Below are positions 55,866 to 64,000 of a stretch of 64,000 nucleotides of DNA, piece by piece. Below the pieces are notes generated by a model. The model did not search any database. It saw only the letters and a program-made list of their open reading frames with translations, and was not told where the DNA came from. How positions within the stretch are numbered: the stretch's first letter is position 1; each line of letters opens with the position of its first letter. A program made the translations under genes and the position numbers. The stretch comes from a virus, in IMG/VR virus record IMGVR_UViG_3300045974_000166, positions 124,001 through 188,000 of that record. One strand, given 5' to 3'.

Positions 55866-56396
55866 ATGAACGACTTCTCTGTGATGATAGATGTGGAAAC
55901 ATTCTCCACTAATAAAAATGCTGCACTAGCATCCATTGGTGCTTTAAAGTTTAACGATAAAGAAATCCTAGACAAATTCTACATCAATGTAGATCCTATT
56001 ACATCTAAAGCGGCTGGACTACACTTTAGTCAATCCACTATCGACTGGTGGAAATCTCAGAAACCTGAAGCATTTGCAGCTCTAAAGAATAACCGCTATA
56101 CATTATCCAATGCTCTAGATCAGTTCTCAGAGTGGTATGGCACTAAAGGTGTACCAACTTGGGCTAATAGTACAGATGTCTGGGCCTGTGGTCCGGATTT
56201 TGATCTAGTAATTATGGAAGCAAACTATGCAGCTGCAGGTAAAAAGCATCCTTGGAAATATTCCGACGCTAGATGCTTTAGAACTTTTAAGGCTATGTTT
56301 AAAGCTGCCACAGTCCGCCAAGGTGTCTACCATAATGCTTTGGATGATGCCATATTCCAAGCACAGTACATGATCGATGTACTAAATAAGAAATAA
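55866..56396 (+). CDS. DEDD-type 3'-5' exonuclease
   Basis: 176 aa, SD AAGGAAAA. MIDVETFSTNKNAALASIGAL (D-x-E), WACGPDFDLVIME and HNALDDAIFQAQYM (His-x4-Asp). Resembles the ExoVIII/DexA-like RNase-H-fold exonucleases of phages. Confidence 0.85.
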   Translation: MNDFSVMIDVETFSTNKNAALASIGALKFNDKEILDKFYINVDPITSKAAGLHFSQSTIDWWKSQKPEAFAALKNNRYTLSNALDQFSEWYGTKGVPTWANSTDVWACGPDFDLVIMEANYAAAGKKHPWKYSDARCFRTFKAMFKAATVRQGVYHNALDDAIFQAQYMIDVLNKK

Positions 56397-56412
56397 ACTT
56401 AAGGAAAACTAA

Positions 56413-56856
56413 ATGAGAAATTATGATCGCGTTAGTAACTGGCTAAAAGTTGCTGGTAAAGAACCATCTGTACAAACTATGTCAGTACAGACTGGTGTGA
56501 TGATTGAGGAATTTGTAGAGTTTCTTGAAACAATTTCATTCGGACACGGACCTTTTGAACAGACCCATCTAGATGAAGCAATCGAATCACTCCAAAAGGT
56601 TGCTCACGGACTCAAGAAAGATGGTAAGCTTTTGGACATCAGAAACCGTGTTAACTGTTTAGATGCTCTCTGTGACATTGATGTTACCTTGAACGGTGTA
56701 GCATTCCTGGCTGGTTTTGATAAGAATGGTGCCGATGATGAAGTGTTGGATTCAAACGACTCAAAATTTGTTGATGGCAGAGCAGTCATCCTCCCGGGTG
56801 GAAAAATTGGCAAAGGTCCATACTATGTTGCACCTAATCTGGAGTCATATACATGA
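56413..56856 (+). CDS. All-alpha NTP-pyrophosphatase-like (MazG/HisE fold)
   Basis: 147 aa. EEFVEFLETI and DALCDIDVTLNGVAFLAGFD give the E-x2-E / E-x2-D-like sites; C-terminal GKIGKGPYYVAPNL is shared with phage members. Probably hydrolyses a nucleotide. Confidence 0.72.
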   Translation: MRNYDRVSNWLKVAGKEPSVQTMSVQTGVMIEEFVEFLETISFGHGPFEQTHLDEAIESLQKVAHGLKKDGKLLDIRNRVNCLDALCDIDVTLNGVAFLAGFDKNGADDEVLDSNDSKFVDGRAVILPGGKIGKGPYYVAPNLESYT

Positions 56857-57107
56857 GTAATCTATTTAGAAAAGTTAGGATCATACACTCACCACTGGAA
56901 TCAAGATATGTAGTAGAGCAAAAATCTCTATTCGGATTCCGTTGGGATAAGATTGAAAATTATGACTATGTGACTGTACCCAATTATAGCATGCATGGGT
57001 CTCATGATCTTCCACCAGAAGCATTTGAAAAAGCTAAAAAGAAGGCAGAAATTCTTTTAGCAAAATCGGTAGTCTGGGAACAAACTAACTATTACTGGCA
57101 TGCATGA
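56853..57107 (+). CDS. Hypothetical protein (84 aa)
   Basis: ATGA overlap. Contains SRYVVEQKSLFGFRWDKIE, a small phage pattern. Confidence 0.65.
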   Translation: MSNLFRKVRIIHSPLESRYVVEQKSLFGFRWDKIENYDYVTVPNYSMHGSHDLPPEAFEKAKKKAEILLAKSVVWEQTNYYWHA

Positions 57108-57322
57108 GCGCACTAGGAAAACATTCGACCGATCAGTCTGCTGAAATTGCTAGACTGCAAAAAGAAGTATCTGAGGCTTACAAGAAAGGTCTAAATGATG
57201 CCATAGCTATTTGCGAATCTTGTGAGGTCATAGAAAGAGAATCTGGTCAAGTTGGCCTTGGTGAAATGCCATGGGTTATGTATTGTGTGCAGTGTATTGA
57301 ACAGGTCAGGGACTCAGAATGA
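57104..57322 (+). CDS. Hypothetical protein (72 aa)
   Basis: Helical N-terminus (SAEIARLQKEVSEAYKKG), a few Cys. ATGA-linked. Confidence 0.65.
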   Translation: MSALGKHSTDQSAEIARLQKEVSEAYKKGLNDAIAICESCEVIERESGQVGLGEMPWVMYCVQCIEQVRDSE

Positions 57323-57606
57323 TTTCAATTCCAACTCCCGTACCAGAACAAAAGTATTCATTCCTATGTACCAAGTGTGGTTCTAACAGATGTATTGAAG
57401 AAGATAAAGCAAAACAACACCCTCGTTGTGGCAATTTGGATTGTGGTTATATGGGTTTTGGATTTCCAAATAACTACACTAAAGAAGATATGGAAGCTTA
57501 TGGCAGAGCTGAATATGCCCGTGCTGTAGACGATGCAATTGAAATGGTGTGTTTCCATGGTGGCACAGTTCATTTGGAAGCTCATATCAGAGCACTGAAA
57601 GACTAA
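57319..57606 (+). CDS. Zinc-ribbon-like protein (95 aa)
   Basis: FLCTKCGSNRC ... HPRCGNLDCGYMG: four spaced Cys near the start. Function unknown. Confidence 0.68.
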   Translation: MISIPTPVPEQKYSFLCTKCGSNRCIEEDKAKQHPRCGNLDCGYMGFGFPNNYTKEDMEAYGRAEYARAVDDAIEMVCFHGGTVHLEAHIRALKD

Positions 57607-57610
57607 ATAG

Positions 57611-57639
57611 TTTACATGGCTTCATATCCATGTTAAAAT
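57611..57639 (+). promoter_or_regulatory. Promoter, weaker variant (TTTACA / TAAAAT)
   Basis: TTTACATG from 57611, 17 nt, TAAAAT 57634-57639; like the one at 15057. Confidence 0.68.
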
Positions 57640-57663
57640 TGACAAATTAGTAGAGAAACATCA

Positions 57664-57975
57664 ATGACAGATTTCATAGTAAAAAGCCCAACCAATCCCA
57701 CCCATGTCTTTTTCCATCACTTCGGAAAACGTGGTGTGTACAATGTAGCAACTGGCAAGATCAAAAGCTTTGAAGCCAATGATTCCAACTTCAAAAATCC
57801 TGCCAAGCTACTGGCAATTTCTGGTATCAATGCTCAACTGCACGTACAGATAAATGGAACGGCAATGACCGTAACGGATATGTACTACACAGACGGTTCA
57901 AGATTCTTTGAGCAAAAAGAGATTGCTAAATACTGTACTGGCTTCAAATGGAAATATGCTAATGAAACAAACTAG
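57664..57975 (+). CDS. Hypothetical protein (103 aa)
   Basis: Beta-rich; overlaps the glycosyltransferase start by 14 nt. No family recognised. Confidence 0.65.
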   Translation: MTDFIVKSPTNPTHVFFHHFGKRGVYNVATGKIKSFEANDSNFKNPAKLLAISGINAQLHVQINGTAMTVTDMYYTDGSRFFEQKEIAKYCTGFKWKYANETN

Positions 57976-58903
57976 ATATCCACTTTTTATTCTCTCTAAG
58001 GGTCGTTGGGAGTCTCGTATGACTTCTCGTACTCTAGAAGAAATTGGTGTAGACTACCACATCGTGATTGAAGAACAAGAATATGATAAGTATGCAGCTG
58101 TCATTGATCCCAAAAAGATTTTAGTTCTTCCATTTTCTAATCTTGGTCATGGTGGTATCCCGGCCCGGAATTGGATCTGGGAATATTCTATTTCTCAGGG
58201 TCATAAGCGCCATTGGGTGCTAGATGATAATATTCGCTATCTTTACCGGTCAATCCATAATACTAAGCTTCGAGTTAAGTCTACTGTACCATTTCGTTGT
58301 ATTGAAGATCTGACCGATCGGTATCAAAATGTTCCTATGTCAGGAATGAACTATCATTTCTTCCAACCAACATTTGTGAAGAAAGAACCTCTGTACATTA
58401 ATACTCGAGTCTATTCTTGTATTCTACTGTCCAATGAAACTGATAAGCGCTGGAGAGTTCTTGACTGGGATGATAGCCCTGCCCCTTATAACGAGGACAC
58501 TGATCTTTCGCTTCAGTTCCTAGAAGATGGAGATTGCACTCTGCTTTCAAACCACTTCTCAATCGGCAAGGCAGATTCTGGTGCAGTCAAGGGTGGAAAT
58601 AATTCTGAAGTCTATAAGTATGATGATCCAAATTATGATGCACGTTTTAAGTTTGCCGCATCACTGGCCAAGGCTCATCCGATGTATGTAGAAATTACTC
58701 AGAAACATAGACGGTATCACCACCAGGTAGACTATTCTAAGTTTCAAAATTTCTCGGTGCTAAAACTAAAACCCGGAGTCGTAGTACCAACTGGTGACAA
58801 TAACTATGGTCTGAAATTAGTGAAACTGGATGATCCAAAGAATATCTGTTCTGCTTACAAGGAAACTGGTGTAGAAAATTACCTGGAGATAGAAAATGAG
58901 TAA
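57962..58903 (+). CDS. TET-associated-type glycosyltransferase (candidate DNA-base glycosyltransferase)
   Basis: 313 aa from ATG 57962. YPLFILSKGRWESRMTSR, VVIE-like HIVIEEQEYDKY, LGHGGIPARNWIWEY and VLDDNIRYLY (Asp-Asp-Asn in the DxD place) match the phage GT-A proteins described as TET/JBP-associated glycosyltransferases, which act on modified bases. UDP-sugar genes follow at 59470 and 60434. Confidence 0.72.
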   Translation: MKQTRYPLFILSKGRWESRMTSRTLEEIGVDYHIVIEEQEYDKYAAVIDPKKILVLPFSNLGHGGIPARNWIWEYSISQGHKRHWVLDDNIRYLYRSIHNTKLRVKSTVPFRCIEDLTDRYQNVPMSGMNYHFFQPTFVKKEPLYINTRVYSCILLSNETDKRWRVLDWDDSPAPYNEDTDLSLQFLEDGDCTLLSNHFSIGKADSGAVKGGNNSEVYKYDDPNYDARFKFAASLAKAHPMYVEITQKHRRYHHQVDYSKFQNFSVLKLKPGVVVPTGDNNYGLKLVKLDDPKNICSAYKETGVENYLEIENE

Positions 58904-59180
58904 GAAGGAAAATCTATTCTCAATGCTCGGAGTTGACACAGATGTTCCAGTCTGGTCTGGTATGCCACATCACGTCCAGAATCAAGCCGAAGCAGAATAT
59001 GTCCTGTGTGTGAATCTTGAAACAAAAGAAGATCTACATGCATTTGCAGATTTGATCGGTCAGCCACAACTCAAGAACGAAGCAAAGACGAATCTGAAAT
59101 CTACATGGTTCCCAAGACTTGAACGCGGCGAACGCGGCTCAAATGGAAACTACATTTGGGTTTCCGATGAAGACCTTTAA
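58896..59180 (+). CDS. Hypothetical protein, paralogue of 59216 (94 aa)
   Basis: Contains LETKEDLHAFADLIGQPQLKN and KSTWFP; the same block occurs in the next gene. Function unknown. Confidence 0.7.
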   Translation: MSKKENLFSMLGVDTDVPVWSGMPHHVQNQAEAEYVLCVNLETKEDLHAFADLIGQPQLKNEAKTNLKSTWFPRLERGERGSNGNYIWVSDEDL

Positions 59181-59181
59181 T

Positions 59182-59209
59182 TTTACTTCTCAATCTATTT
59201 GGTTATAAT
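59182..59209 (+). promoter_or_regulatory. Second-class promoter, leaderless
   Basis: TTTACT 59182-59187, 16 nt, TATAAT 59204-59209; ATG 59216 after 6 nt. Confidence 0.75.
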
Positions 59210-59215
59210 TGAACT

Positions 59216-59452
59216 ATGAATGAACTAGAAGAACTGATGGCTCAAGAGGCCGATGACAATTCCGAACTACCTTTTAAGCTGGTCGACAAACAAGGACCAG
59301 GATATATCGCAGTGGTTCGTTTCAGAAACAAAGAAGACTACTTTGAATTTGCCGATCTGATCAAGCAACCAAAGCTGAAGGTCTATTCTAAATCGGCAAT
59401 GAGAGAAACTACCTGGCCCGTCAAGGAACCAGAAAATTCTCTGTTCGACTAA
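59216..59452 (+). CDS. Hypothetical protein, paralogue of 58896 (78 aa)
   Basis: FRNKEDYFEFADLIKQPKLKV and ETTWP mirror the upstream gene, arguing for a tandem duplication. ATG at the predicted transcription start. Confidence 0.7.
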   Translation: MNELEELMAQEADDNSELPFKLVDKQGPGYIAVVRFRNKEDYFEFADLIKQPKLKVYSKSAMRETTWPVKEPENSLFD

Positions 59453-59469
59453 TTAAACTTGGGGTGAAA

Positions 59470-60408
59470 ATGAAAAAACGTATTTTAGTTACTGGCGCAG
59501 CAGGATTCTTAGGTTCACATCTTGTGAAATCTCTACTTGATGATGGTCACTCTGTCCTAGGTATGGACAATCTCAGTACAGGTTCAATGAAGAACCTTGA
59601 GCAGTTTGATGGGAATATGAACTTTGGTTTTGCTAACCACGATGTCACCGTACCGTACCATTTTATTGTAGATGAAATCTACAATTTGGCATGTCCTGCT
59701 TCACCACCAGCATATCAAGCTGACCGGTATAAGACTCTTATGACTTCCGTTAAGGGTGTAGAGAATGCTTTGAAGTGCGCTTTCAGTATTGGTAATTGCA
59801 AGGTATTTCATGCTTCAACATCAGAAGTCTATGGTGACCCAATTGTACACCCACAAGTAGAATCATACTGGGGCAATGTGAATACAGTTGGACCTCGCTC
59901 CTGTTATGACGAAGGTAAACGTGTTGCAGAAACTATGCTCACAGACTTCTCAAAGCAATATGGTGTGCCAGTTAAGATTGTTCGTATCTTTAATACCTAT
60001 GGACCGAACATGGATCCACAAGATGGCCGAGTTGTGTCTAATTTCATTATGCAGGCTCTGCGTCACGAACCATTTACTATCTATGGCACCGGCCGCCAGA
60101 CTCGTTCGTTCTGTTATGTGTCCGATACGATTGCCGGTTTCCGTAAGCTTATGGATACAACTTCAGATTTGTTTATCGAACCAGTCAACATCGGTAATCC
60201 AAACGAGTTCACACTCATGGAACTTGCCGACATGATAGCTGAGAAGGTTGGAATTAAACCTGTGTTCATGTTCAAGTCCCTACCTGGTGATGATCCCAAA
60301 CAGCGTCGTCCTGACATTAGTAAAGCTCAAAGAGTTCTCAACTGGGATCCAAAAGTCATGCTCTCCGAAGGTCTAGATAAGACCATCGAATATTTCAAGA
60401 CTAAATAA
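59470..60408 (+). CDS. NAD-dependent epimerase/dehydratase, UDP-xylose-synthase-like
   Basis: 312 aa from ATG 59470 (GGGGTG upstream). Rossmann TGAAGFLGSHL, YNLACPASPPAYQ, HASTSEVYGDP and SCYDEGKRVAE (Tyr-x3-Lys) closely follow UDP-glucuronate decarboxylase. Together with the next enzyme it would give UDP-glucose to UDP-glucuronate to UDP-xylose. Confidence 0.85.
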   Translation: MKKRILVTGAAGFLGSHLVKSLLDDGHSVLGMDNLSTGSMKNLEQFDGNMNFGFANHDVTVPYHFIVDEIYNLACPASPPAYQADRYKTLMTSVKGVENALKCAFSIGNCKVFHASTSEVYGDPIVHPQVESYWGNVNTVGPRSCYDEGKRVAETMLTDFSKQYGVPVKIVRIFNTYGPNMDPQDGRVVSNFIMQALRHEPFTIYGTGRQTRSFCYVSDTIAGFRKLMDTTSDLFIEPVNIGNPNEFTLMELADMIAEKVGIKPVFMFKSLPGDDPKQRRPDISKAQRVLNWDPKVMLSEGLDKTIEYFKTK

Positions 60409-60433
60409 ACATATCTAAACTACGGAGTATATT

Positions 60434-61264
60434 ATGGGAAAATTGAACATTGGTATTGTTGGTCTTGGCTTTGTCGGTAAAGCGGCAGCACATGGTTTCC
60501 AGAACAACAACTTGTTTCTAGTAGATCCAAACTTGGGTACGGATACTTCTCTACTCAAGAATCAGAAAATGGATGCAGTTTTCATCTGTGTGCCAACCCC
60601 AATGGGTGCAGATGGATCGGTTGATATTTCTATTGTTGCTAAAGTTCTTTCTGAACTTAGAACTGTAGATACTCTTCTTGTTCTCAAGTCGACTGTGCCG
60701 CCAAATTTAGTTGCATGGTTTGCAGCAGAATATGAAAAGTTTGTTTACAATCCAGAATTCTTGACCGAACGGAATGCACTCTGGGACTTTGAAAATCCAA
60801 TCTCCAATGTGTATGGCGGCAAGTTGGAATACACCAAACAGCTCGAGCAGATTTACAAACATCACTCAATTTGTAAGGAAGCAAATACTTTCCATATGAC
60901 TGCAGAGGAAGCAAGTTTTGTCAAATACGGCATGAACACATTCTTGTCAACCAAGATTTCTTTCTGGAATCAGTTCTATGATGAAACGGAAAAGAGCGGC
61001 TGTGATTATAATGCCATCAAACGTGCAATTGGAAATGATCCTCGTATTGGTTCGTCTCACATGGATGTTCCCGGACATGATGGTCGCCGCGGCTTTGGTG
61101 GTGCATGTTTCTACAAAGACTGTGCAGCATTTTTGAAATTCTCTGGTTCAAATGGTATGTCAGTACTTCGCGAAGCATGGAACAAGAATGTTGACTATCG
61201 TATGTCATACGGAACTCTTCTTGATCGTGAAGTAGAACAACACGTGAACTTGATCAAACTATGA
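60434..61264 (+). CDS. UDP-glucose 6-dehydrogenase-like, short form
   Basis: 276 aa, against about 390-450 in the family. NAD site GIVGLGFVGKAAA, CVPTPMG, KSTVPPN, NPEFLTERNA and catalytic GFGGACFYKD (Cys) are kept; the usual C-terminal UDP-binding domain is missing. Short forms of this kind occur in phages. Confidence 0.83.
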   Translation: MGKLNIGIVGLGFVGKAAAHGFQNNNLFLVDPNLGTDTSLLKNQKMDAVFICVPTPMGADGSVDISIVAKVLSELRTVDTLLVLKSTVPPNLVAWFAAEYEKFVYNPEFLTERNALWDFENPISNVYGGKLEYTKQLEQIYKHHSICKEANTFHMTAEEASFVKYGMNTFLSTKISFWNQFYDETEKSGCDYNAIKRAIGNDPRIGSSHMDVPGHDGRRGFGGACFYKDCAAFLKFSGSNGMSVLREAWNKNVDYRMSYGTLLDREVEQHVNLIKL

Positions 61265-61437
61265 CCGAAGTTGAACAACTAAGAAAAGAACTCAATGAAC
61301 TGCGTGAACGTATAGCAGTTCTTGAACGTCGATCTGCCCCGGCAACTCAGCCACCCCCAAATTGGAGTCCAACTGTGCCGGTATGGCCTAAAGACCCACT
61401 TGCGCCACCATATACAATTACTTGTAAATCATCTTAA
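61261..61437 (+). CDS. Small protein with coiled coil and Pro-rich tail (58 aa)
   Basis: ATGA overlap. VEQLRKELNELRERIAVLE then PATQPPPNWSP. No function. Confidence 0.65.
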   Translation: MTEVEQLRKELNELRERIAVLERRSAPATQPPPNWSPTVPVWPKDPLAPPYTITCKSS

Positions 61438-61439
61438 AT

Positions 61440-61468
61440 TTTACAAATCATTCTAATTGGTTTATAAT
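61440..61468 (+). promoter_or_regulatory. Promoter of the clamp gene
   Basis: TTTACA 61440-61445, 17 nt, TATAAT 61463-61468; -35 extension TTTACAAAT. Confidence 0.75.
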
Positions 61469-61500
61469 CAACTATCTTGTTATGAAAAGGACCTTCCTAA

Positions 61501-62160
61501 ATGAAACTCTCTAAAACGACCCTTGAAGTTCTTCGCAACTTCTCCTCAATCAACCAAAACATCCTGATCAAGGCAGGTAAAACTCTTACGACACGAACTG
61601 TGGCCAAGAACATCTTTGTGACGGCTGAGGTTGATGATACGTTTGACCAAGAGTTCGGCATCTACAATTTGCCAGAGTTCCTCGGTGTTATTTCCCTGTT
61701 CTCTGACCCAGAGTTCACATTCAATGAAAATTCGGTCACTATTTCTCAGGGTAAGAACAAAGTGCAGTATGTCTTTGCTGCTCCTGAAGTTCTGGACTAT
61801 CCAGATAAGGCCATCAAAATGCCTAAGACCGATGCAGAATTTGAACTTGCCGAGGAAGATCTGAAATCCCTTCTGAAGGCTGGATCTGTTCTTTCGGCTA
61901 CCGATTTGCTCATCCAGGGTGACGGCTCTACAATTACTTGCACCGTGTTGGATCCAAAGAATCCAAGTTCAAACACCTTTGCGGTCGAAGTCGGAACTAC
62001 CGACCAGGTATTCTCGTCCTACATCAAGTTGGAAAACCTGAAGATGCCTGCTAGCATCTATACGGTCAGTCTGAGTTCTAAGAAGATTGCCCAATTCAGT
62101 TCCAAAACTATCAGCTACGAATTCTTCGCGGCTTGTGAAAAGAACTCTGCCTGGTCTTAA
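61501..62160 (+). CDS. 45: DNA polymerase sliding clamp (gp45-like)
   Basis: 219 aa. MKLSKTTLEVLRNFSSINQNI start, FGIYNLPEFLGVISLF and a DLxxLL-like EEDLKSLLKAG in the middle fit T4 gp45, a trimeric clamp for polymerase and, in T4, late transcription. Followed by the clamp loader. Confidence 0.93.
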   Translation: MKLSKTTLEVLRNFSSINQNILIKAGKTLTTRTVAKNIFVTAEVDDTFDQEFGIYNLPEFLGVISLFSDPEFTFNENSVTISQGKNKVQYVFAAPEVLDYPDKAIKMPKTDAEFELAEEDLKSLLKAGSVLSATDLLIQGDGSTITCTVLDPKNPSSNTFAVEVGTTDQVFSSYIKLENLKMPASIYTVSLSSKKIAQFSSKTISYEFFAACEKNSAWS

Positions 62161-62169
62161 TGTGATCAT

Positions 62170-62246
62170 AGATAGGTACGGAATATGTGTTCTTGTACCT
62201 ATCTATCGGTATGTGGCTAATGGTCATCTTTAGTGCCATTAGCCAC
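62170..62246 (+). other. Two perfect hairpins in the 45-44 intergenic region
   Basis: AGATAGGTAC/GTACCTATCT (62170-62204) and GTGGCTAATGG/CCATTAGCCAC (62213-62246). No U-run, so probably stability or translation control of the loader genes. Confidence 0.6.
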
Positions 62247-62323
62247 GTAAACCCAGTTAATGTACCATAAACCGCCCCTTAGCAGTGTAATGTCCTTTTT
62301 AAGTTACATAAGAAAGTTTTATT

Positions 62324-63262
62324 ATGAGTTTTGAGAACCAGGTATGGGAACATCGCTATCGTCCGAAAACTATCGACGACACAGTGCTTCCAGCCAATGT
62401 GAAAAAGATGTTGAAAGAACAACTTGAGTCCGGTAAACTTCCGAACTACTTGTTCTCTGGTCCACCCGGTACTGGTAAGACTACGTGTGCCTATGCTATT
62501 TCTGGTTTCCTTGATGCTGATGTACTTTTCATCAATGCATCGTTGGACGGGAACATAGATACACTTCGCACGAAAATTACTCAGTTTGTTTCAACTGTTT
62601 CATTCACCGATTCTAAAAAGATCGTGGTACTGGACGAAGCGGATTATCTAAATCCAAGTTCTGTGATGCCGGCTCTCCGCGGATTCTTGGATGAATTCAG
62701 CTCAAATGCACTGTTCATCTTCACGTGTAATTTCCCCGAACGGATTATCTCCCCTCTGCAATCTCGGCTGACTCGTATTGACTTCAAATTCTCCAAGGAA
62801 GAAAAGCAATCGGCCATGACTCAGATGTTCAAATCTGCATGTAAGATTCTAGACACCGAGGGTGTGACTTACGATAAGAAATCGGTGGCGGGCCTGGTAT
62901 CCAAAAACTTCCCAGACTTCCGTAAGACAATCGTTGAACTACAACGGTATTCATCTTCCGGAACTATTGACTCAGGTATCCTGGCAACTATAGACGACAC
63001 CGGTATCAATGAACTTGGAACCTTCCTGAAGGAAAAATCCTTTACTAAGGTTCGTCAGTGGATCGCAAACAATCAGATGGACTCGTCTCAGTTCTATCGG
63101 TTGTTCTATGATAAGATCTCAACTCAATTGCTTCCACAATCTATCCCTCAGTTGATTCTTCTCATTGGTGAGGCTCAGTTCAAGGCTTCTCACTCTATCG
63201 ACCAGGAAATCAACAATGCAGCATTTTGCATTCAAGTAATGCGTGACTGCCAATTCCAATGA
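62324..63262 (+). CDS. 44: Clamp loader large subunit (gp44-like)
   Basis: 312 aa. EHRYRPKTIDD, Walker A FSGPPGTGKTTCA, Walker B IVVLDEADYL, SRL(T)RIDF with the Arg finger. AAA+ ATPase opening the clamp. Confidence 0.94.
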   Translation: MSFENQVWEHRYRPKTIDDTVLPANVKKMLKEQLESGKLPNYLFSGPPGTGKTTCAYAISGFLDADVLFINASLDGNIDTLRTKITQFVSTVSFTDSKKIVVLDEADYLNPSSVMPALRGFLDEFSSNALFIFTCNFPERIISPLQSRLTRIDFKFSKEEKQSAMTQMFKSACKILDTEGVTYDKKSVAGLVSKNFPDFRKTIVELQRYSSSGTIDSGILATIDDTGINELGTFLKEKSFTKVRQWIANNQMDSSQFYRLFYDKISTQLLPQSIPQLILLIGEAQFKASHSIDQEINNAAFCIQVMRDCQFQ

Positions 63263-63669
63263 GCCCCTTTGACATTGCCAAGAGTATCCTCCAAACCAAA
63301 GAGGATTTATTTACCACAGACGAACTATTCAACAAAGAATATGCTCCGTTTATGGTAAATCGCATTCTGTCTAATTCAGACAGAACTGTACTCTTTGCCG
63401 AGTGTATGGACAAATATTGTGGTTTAGACAAGAAACTTCAGTATGACTTTTATCTAAAAGGTGTTCCTCAGAATCGTGCATTTCAAAAAATGTGGTCTAA
63501 GAAAGAATCTTCCCAATTAAATACTGATCATGTAGAGTATATTTGTTCTAGAATGAATGTGTCTGCTAAGCGTGGTACAGAAATTTATAAATTAATTGGT
63601 TCAGAAGCCGTTGAGGCAGAACTAACCAAACATGGTGGGAAGAATAATAATGAAAGAACAAAAACCTAG
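63259..63669 (+). CDS. 62: Clamp loader small subunit (gp62-like)
   Basis: 136 aa, ATGA-coupled to 44 as in T4. PFDIAKSILQTKEDL and YAPFMVNRILSNS...LFAECMDKY match the gp62 family; shorter than T4 gp62 (187 aa). Confidence 0.87.
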   Translation: MSPFDIAKSILQTKEDLFTTDELFNKEYAPFMVNRILSNSDRTVLFAECMDKYCGLDKKLQYDFYLKGVPQNRAFQKMWSKKESSQLNTDHVEYICSRMNVSAKRGTEIYKLIGSEAVEAELTKHGGKNNNERTKT

Positions 63670-64000
63670 TGTTGGGATTGAAATTGCTTTAGACAAACCA
63701 GATTCATTTCTACTTATTAAGGAAACACTTACAAGGATAGGAATCCCCTCTAAAAAGAATAAGACGTTGTTCCAAACGTGTCATATTCTACACAAACAGG
63801 GAAAGTATTTTATAGTTCACTTTAAAGAATTATTTCTACTTGATGGCAAAACTGCCGATATTTCTGAAGATGATTACCGTAGACGGAATACAATTACCAA
63901 ATTTTTGAATCAATGGAATTTGTGTTCTATATTAAATAAGATCGACATCGAATTTTTATCTGCCTCTTCGGAGATAAAAATTGTTCCATTCAAAGAGAAA
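63650..64000 (+). CDS. regA: RegA-like translational repressor (3' end outside window)
   Basis: 117 codons visible. IEIALDKPDSFLLIKETLTRIG, QTCHILHKQGKYFIVHFKE and the acidic SEDDYRRRNTI follow T4 RegA, which represses early mRNAs at their starts. Overlaps gene 62 by 20 nt. Confidence 0.92.
   Translation, partial: MKEQKPSVGIEIALDKPDSFLLIKETLTRIGIPSKKNKTLFQTCHILHKQGKYFIVHFKELFLLDGKTADISEDDYRRRNTITKFLNQWNLCSILNKIDIEFLSASSEIKIVPFKEK

Overview
The window is part of the genome of a large T4-like myovirus. The right end carries sliding clamp, clamp-loader large and small subunits and RegA in the T4 order 45-44-62-regA. Further left are a gp32-like ssDNA-binding protein, PhoH, a ClpP-like protease, a DinG/XPD-type helicase, a dCMP deaminase and an RNA ligase. 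Genes are small and packed, often with ATGA or TAATG overlaps. The host cannot be read directly; signal peptides, an outer-membrane protein and rrn-style boxA leaders fit a Gram-negative proteobacterium.

Layout. (a) 1-5204: a cargo cassette for a ribosomally made, modified peptide: end of a radical-SAM maturase, a double-glycine precursor with four Cys, a C39-peptidase ABC exporter and an outer-membrane protein. Promoters of the phage type lie inside and after it, so it looks like true phage cargo. (b) 5205-26690: about 65 small genes in operons driven by a near-identical promoter (TTTACACAT, 17 nt, TATAAT). Recognisable products are a PNK-like kinase, two metallophosphoesterases, PnuC and NadR (NAD salvage), a SLOG protein and a DraRnl-type RNA ligase. 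(c) 26700-34740: an 8-kb RNA region with 32 tRNA genes covering all 20 amino acids, long perfect hairpins (some enclosing tRNAs), rrn-like hairpin plus boxA leaders and a repeated RNA element (called R here). An HNH gene and three small genes are embedded. (d) 34740-42392: late and accessory genes (glycosyltransferase, nucleotidyltransferase with a capsid-targeting-like N-terminus, secreted HNH nuclease, holin-like protein, deaminase, acetyltransferase, AAA ATPase). (e) 42395-44412: three tandem R-element RNAs directly upstream of a Ro60/TROVE-like vWA protein. (f) 44597-49126: gp32, PhoH, Cas4-like nuclease, ClpP-like protease. (g) 49123-55438, minus strand: tail-fibre genes, one with a GH5 cellulase-type domain and one with a trypsin-like triad, then the helicase. 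(h) 55548-64000: a probable small RNA, exonuclease, NTP-pyrophosphatase-like protein, TET-associated-type glycosyltransferase, UDP-xylose synthase-like and UDP-glucose dehydrogenase-like enzymes, then the replisome.

The most unusual content is, first, the phage-borne modified-peptide cassette. Second is the RNA system: R elements share a covarying 7-bp terminal stem with invariant flanking bases. One (32348-32463) folds as a tRNA mimic of permuted order with a GNRA-capped acceptor, the architecture known for YrlA-type bacterial Y RNAs, and three sit directly upstream of the Ro60-like gene. This suggests a phage Ro60/Y-RNA particle tied to tRNA metabolism, alongside kinase, phosphatase and RNA-ligase genes.
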